From assembly GCA_001800005.1 (NCBI GenBank), contig MGUL01000181.1:2012-9973 (forward strand): DNA of 7,962 nucleotides, in the 5' to 3' direction. Both the position numbers and the translations under genes were made by a program. Under the pieces are notes generated by a model. The model was not told the origin of the DNA and did no database searches. It saw nothing but the letters and a program-made list of their open reading frames with translations. This document shows positions 6,573-7,962 of the stretch, piece by piece. How positions within the stretch are numbered: position 1 is the stretch's first letter; every line of letters starts with the position of its first letter. Source of the stretch: Elusimicrobia bacterium RBG_16_66_12 (GTDB lineage: Bacteria > Elusimicrobiota > Elusimicrobia > UBA1565 > UBA9628).

Positions 6573-6769
6573 CCTTGACGGTACTTCTTAATGGACTTTG
6601 CCAGCCGGAGAGCCTCCTCGGTCATCAGGAGCAGCATCTCATCCGATTCCTGTCTCGATAAGTCCGGTAGAAGCCGCGACGCCGCGCGCAGGCTCGCGCA
6701 CTTCGAGTTGACCTCGCCGTATATCCGCTCGCGTTGGGGTGACCGCGAAACGGGCTGGGGATCGCTCAT
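6557..6769 (-). CDS. Small helical protein, DHp-like without phospho-acceptor histidine
   Basis: 70 residues if begun at ATG 6769, preferred because GAGGT lies six bases upstream and the exporter stop (6774-6776) is just 4 bases away; the longer open frame from 6847 would run inside the exporter. The first 15 residues are polar, then two predicted helices (about 16-35 and 40-63) joined by a short turn. The first helix, YGEVNSKCASLRAASRLL (17-34), can be laid on a kinase H-box pattern (HE-x-R-x-PL-x-x-I-x-x-x-x-x-LL), with Gly18 where His would be, Glu19 kept, and Cys24 at the proline position. The second helix, MLLLMTEEALRLAKSIKKY, resembles the second DHp helix. No ATPase domain follows. It may be a dimerisation module or adaptor, or simply an unrelated helical hairpin. 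Coupling to the exporter is clear; function is not known. Confidence 0.65.
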   Translation of the reverse strand: MSDPQPVSRSPQRERIYGEVNSKCASLRAASRLLPDLSRQESDEMLLLMTEEALRLAKSIKKYRQGARQG

Positions 6770-6773
6770 GATC

Positions 6774-7962
6774 CTACCTCGCTCTCGCAAGGGACAGTTC
6801 GAGCTGGCCGCGTTTCTTGGGAAGTTCCTCGATAAAGTCTCCGTCACCAGCGGCCAGAACGCGGTCCATCGCCTGGGCGACGGAAGGACGGTGCGTGATC
6901 AGCACCAGTGTCGCTTCCGCGCCAAGATGCGACCGCAGGCCGGCAATCAGCCGCTTTTCCGTCTCCGGGTCCAAGAACGAGGTCGGCTCATCCATGATCA
7001 GCACCCGAGACTTGCGCAGGAGCGCGCGCGCGATGCCCAGACGCTGTCTTTCTCCTCCGGAGAAGTGAAAGCCGTTCTGCCCCACGGAGGTCTCGTAGCC
7101 GTCAGGGAGCGCGCGGATGAAATCATGCGCCTGAGCCGCGCGGCAGGCTTCCTCCACCTTGCTCTCTGAGGCGTTCGGATCGCTCAGCAGAAGGTTCTCG
7201 CGGATGGTGCCGTCGCAGAGAACCGTTTCCTGCGGCACGAAGCTGAACAGCTCCCGGTAGGCGGCCAGAGGGAAGCGGCGCACGTCCTCGCCGTCGAGAC
7301 GGATCACGCCCGCCGACGGCTCGAAAAGCCTCAGCATCAAGTAGGCGGCCGTCGTCTTGCCGGACCCCGAGGGCCCGACCACCGCCACTTTCTCGCCGGC
7401 CTTGATCCGGAAGGATGCCCTTTGGAGGACCTGAGCGCCGTCCTTGTAGGAAAAGTCGACGTTTTCGAACGCCAGGGATTCTCGAAAGAGCGGCCGGCGC
7501 TCCGACGCGCGGCCGGCCGCGCTTTCTTCGGGAGCCAGTTCCAACAGGTCCCGCACGCGCTTGAGGCGGACCAGCGCGTCGCTGAAGAATACGCAGTGCC
7601 GCGCCAGATGGGAAGCCGGGCCGCTCAAGAATACCCCGACCATCCCGAAGGCGACGAGCGTGCCCAGGCTCAGGCCGCGCCCCACGACGAGGGAGCCGCC
7701 GTAAGCGTTAAGCAGGAAGCCCATCGCATAGATGAGCAGGTCGACGGCGGTCGACGACGACTGCGAGTGGAGCGCGCGGCGGAAGTCGACGTCCTTGAGG
7801 CCCGTCTCCAGCGCGTCGTATCTCCGGCGGTGGTGCTCCCGGACGGCGGGGTAGAGGTTCACCAGATACGCCCCGACGCCGAGCGACTGGTGGAGCATCC
7901 CGTTCATCGCGACGGAAGCTCCCATCTGATCGTACAGAAGCTTCTTCGACGACTTCGCGGCC
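6774..7962 (-). CDS. Type I ABC exporter, permease-ATPase fusion (5' end outside window)
   Basis: The frame stays open to the window edge, so the true start lies beyond 7962; about 395 residues are visible. Counting from the internal ATG 7925, residues 1-125 are the last transmembrane helices and coupling region (hydrophobic spans about 60-78 and 86-104), then the nucleotide-binding domain: Walker A GPSGSGKT (184-191), Q-loop Gln232 in FVPQETVLCDGTIREN, signature FSGGERQ (288-294), Walker B VLIMDEP (308-314), D-loop SFLD (316-319), H-loop His345 in ITHR. All catalytic residues are present. Such MsbA/Sav1866-like half-transporters dimerise and export lipids, drugs or peptides; nothing visible fixes the substrate. 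A 70-residue protein follows after 4 bases in the same transcript. High GC sets it apart from the peptidase operon, and it is probably a separate unit. Confidence 0.93.
   Translation of the reverse strand, partial: AAKSSKKLLYDQMGASVAMNGMLHQSLGVGAYLVNLYPAVREHHRRRYDALETGLKDVDFRRALHSQSSSTAVDLLIYAMGFLLNAYGGSLVVGRGLSLGTLVAFGMVGVFLSGPASHLARHCVFFSDALVRLKRVRDLLELAPEESAAGRASERRPLFRESLAFENVDFSYKDGAQVLQRASFRIKAGEKVAVVGPSGSGKTTAAYLMLRLFEPSAGVIRLDGEDVRRFPLAAYRELFSFVPQETVLCDGTIRENLLLSDPNASESKVEEACRAAQAHDFIRALPDGYETSVGQNGFHFSGGERQRLGIARALLRKSRVLIMDEPTSFLDPETEKRLIAGLRSHLGAEATLVLITHRPSVAQAMDRVLAAGDGDFIEELPKKRGQLELSLARAR

Noticed and set aside
1..7962. tRNA, rRNA or CRISPR arrays
   Set aside because: No cloverleaf-like element, ribosomal RNA stretch or regularly spaced repeats were seen on reading both strands.

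Overview
Bacterial DNA, probably from a diderm organism. The evidence is an oligopeptide-type solute-binding protein remnant, a membrane histidine kinase with an extracytoplasmic segment, and a type I ABC exporter. The sequence does not allow a confident taxon. The window looks like a mosaic of three segments. The ends (about 1-900 and 6550-7962) are visibly more GC-rich than the middle (about 905-6200), and a short AT-rich, gene-poor patch at 6196-6556 separates the middle from the right end.

Left segment (1-900, + strand): a GC-rich, pyrimidine-rich leader of 293 bases holds no gene but has short repeats and a perfect hairpin that buries a Shine-Dalgarno sequence. It leads into a small gene (294-900) whose reading frame is broken near base 520. 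The first part faintly resembles the N-terminus of RadC-type proteins; the second part is not recognised.

Middle segment (905-6194, all on the - strand): a tightly packed, overlapping set. In transcription order it holds the C-terminal part of a family 5 peptide/nickel-type solute-binding protein (5' end missing), an M29-family metallo-aminopeptidase, a 12-helix MFS transporter, and a hybrid sensor histidine kinase with two C-terminal receiver domains. Junctions overlap by 17, 8 and 4 bases, so the set is almost certainly co-transcribed and translationally coupled. A plausible reading is peptide binding, peptide hydrolysis, transport of a product and sensing, but only the gene order is seen; the link is inferred. 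The set ends tail to tail with the left gene, 4 bases apart.

Right segment (6196-7962, - strand): a roughly 360-base stretch contains a possible 44-aa ORF, a short motif reminiscent of repeats near REP-associated Y1 transposases, and palindromes. Beyond it are a 70-aa protein resembling a histidine-kinase DHp helix pair without the phospho-acceptor histidine, and, 4 bases upstream of that, an ABC exporter (permease fused to ATPase) that runs off the window edge.

The most noteworthy items are the peptidase/transporter/two-receiver-kinase operon with a beheaded binding protein, the His-less DHp-like small protein coupled to an ABC exporter, and the SD-masking hairpin before the frameshifted gene. 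No complete new system can be claimed from this window alone.
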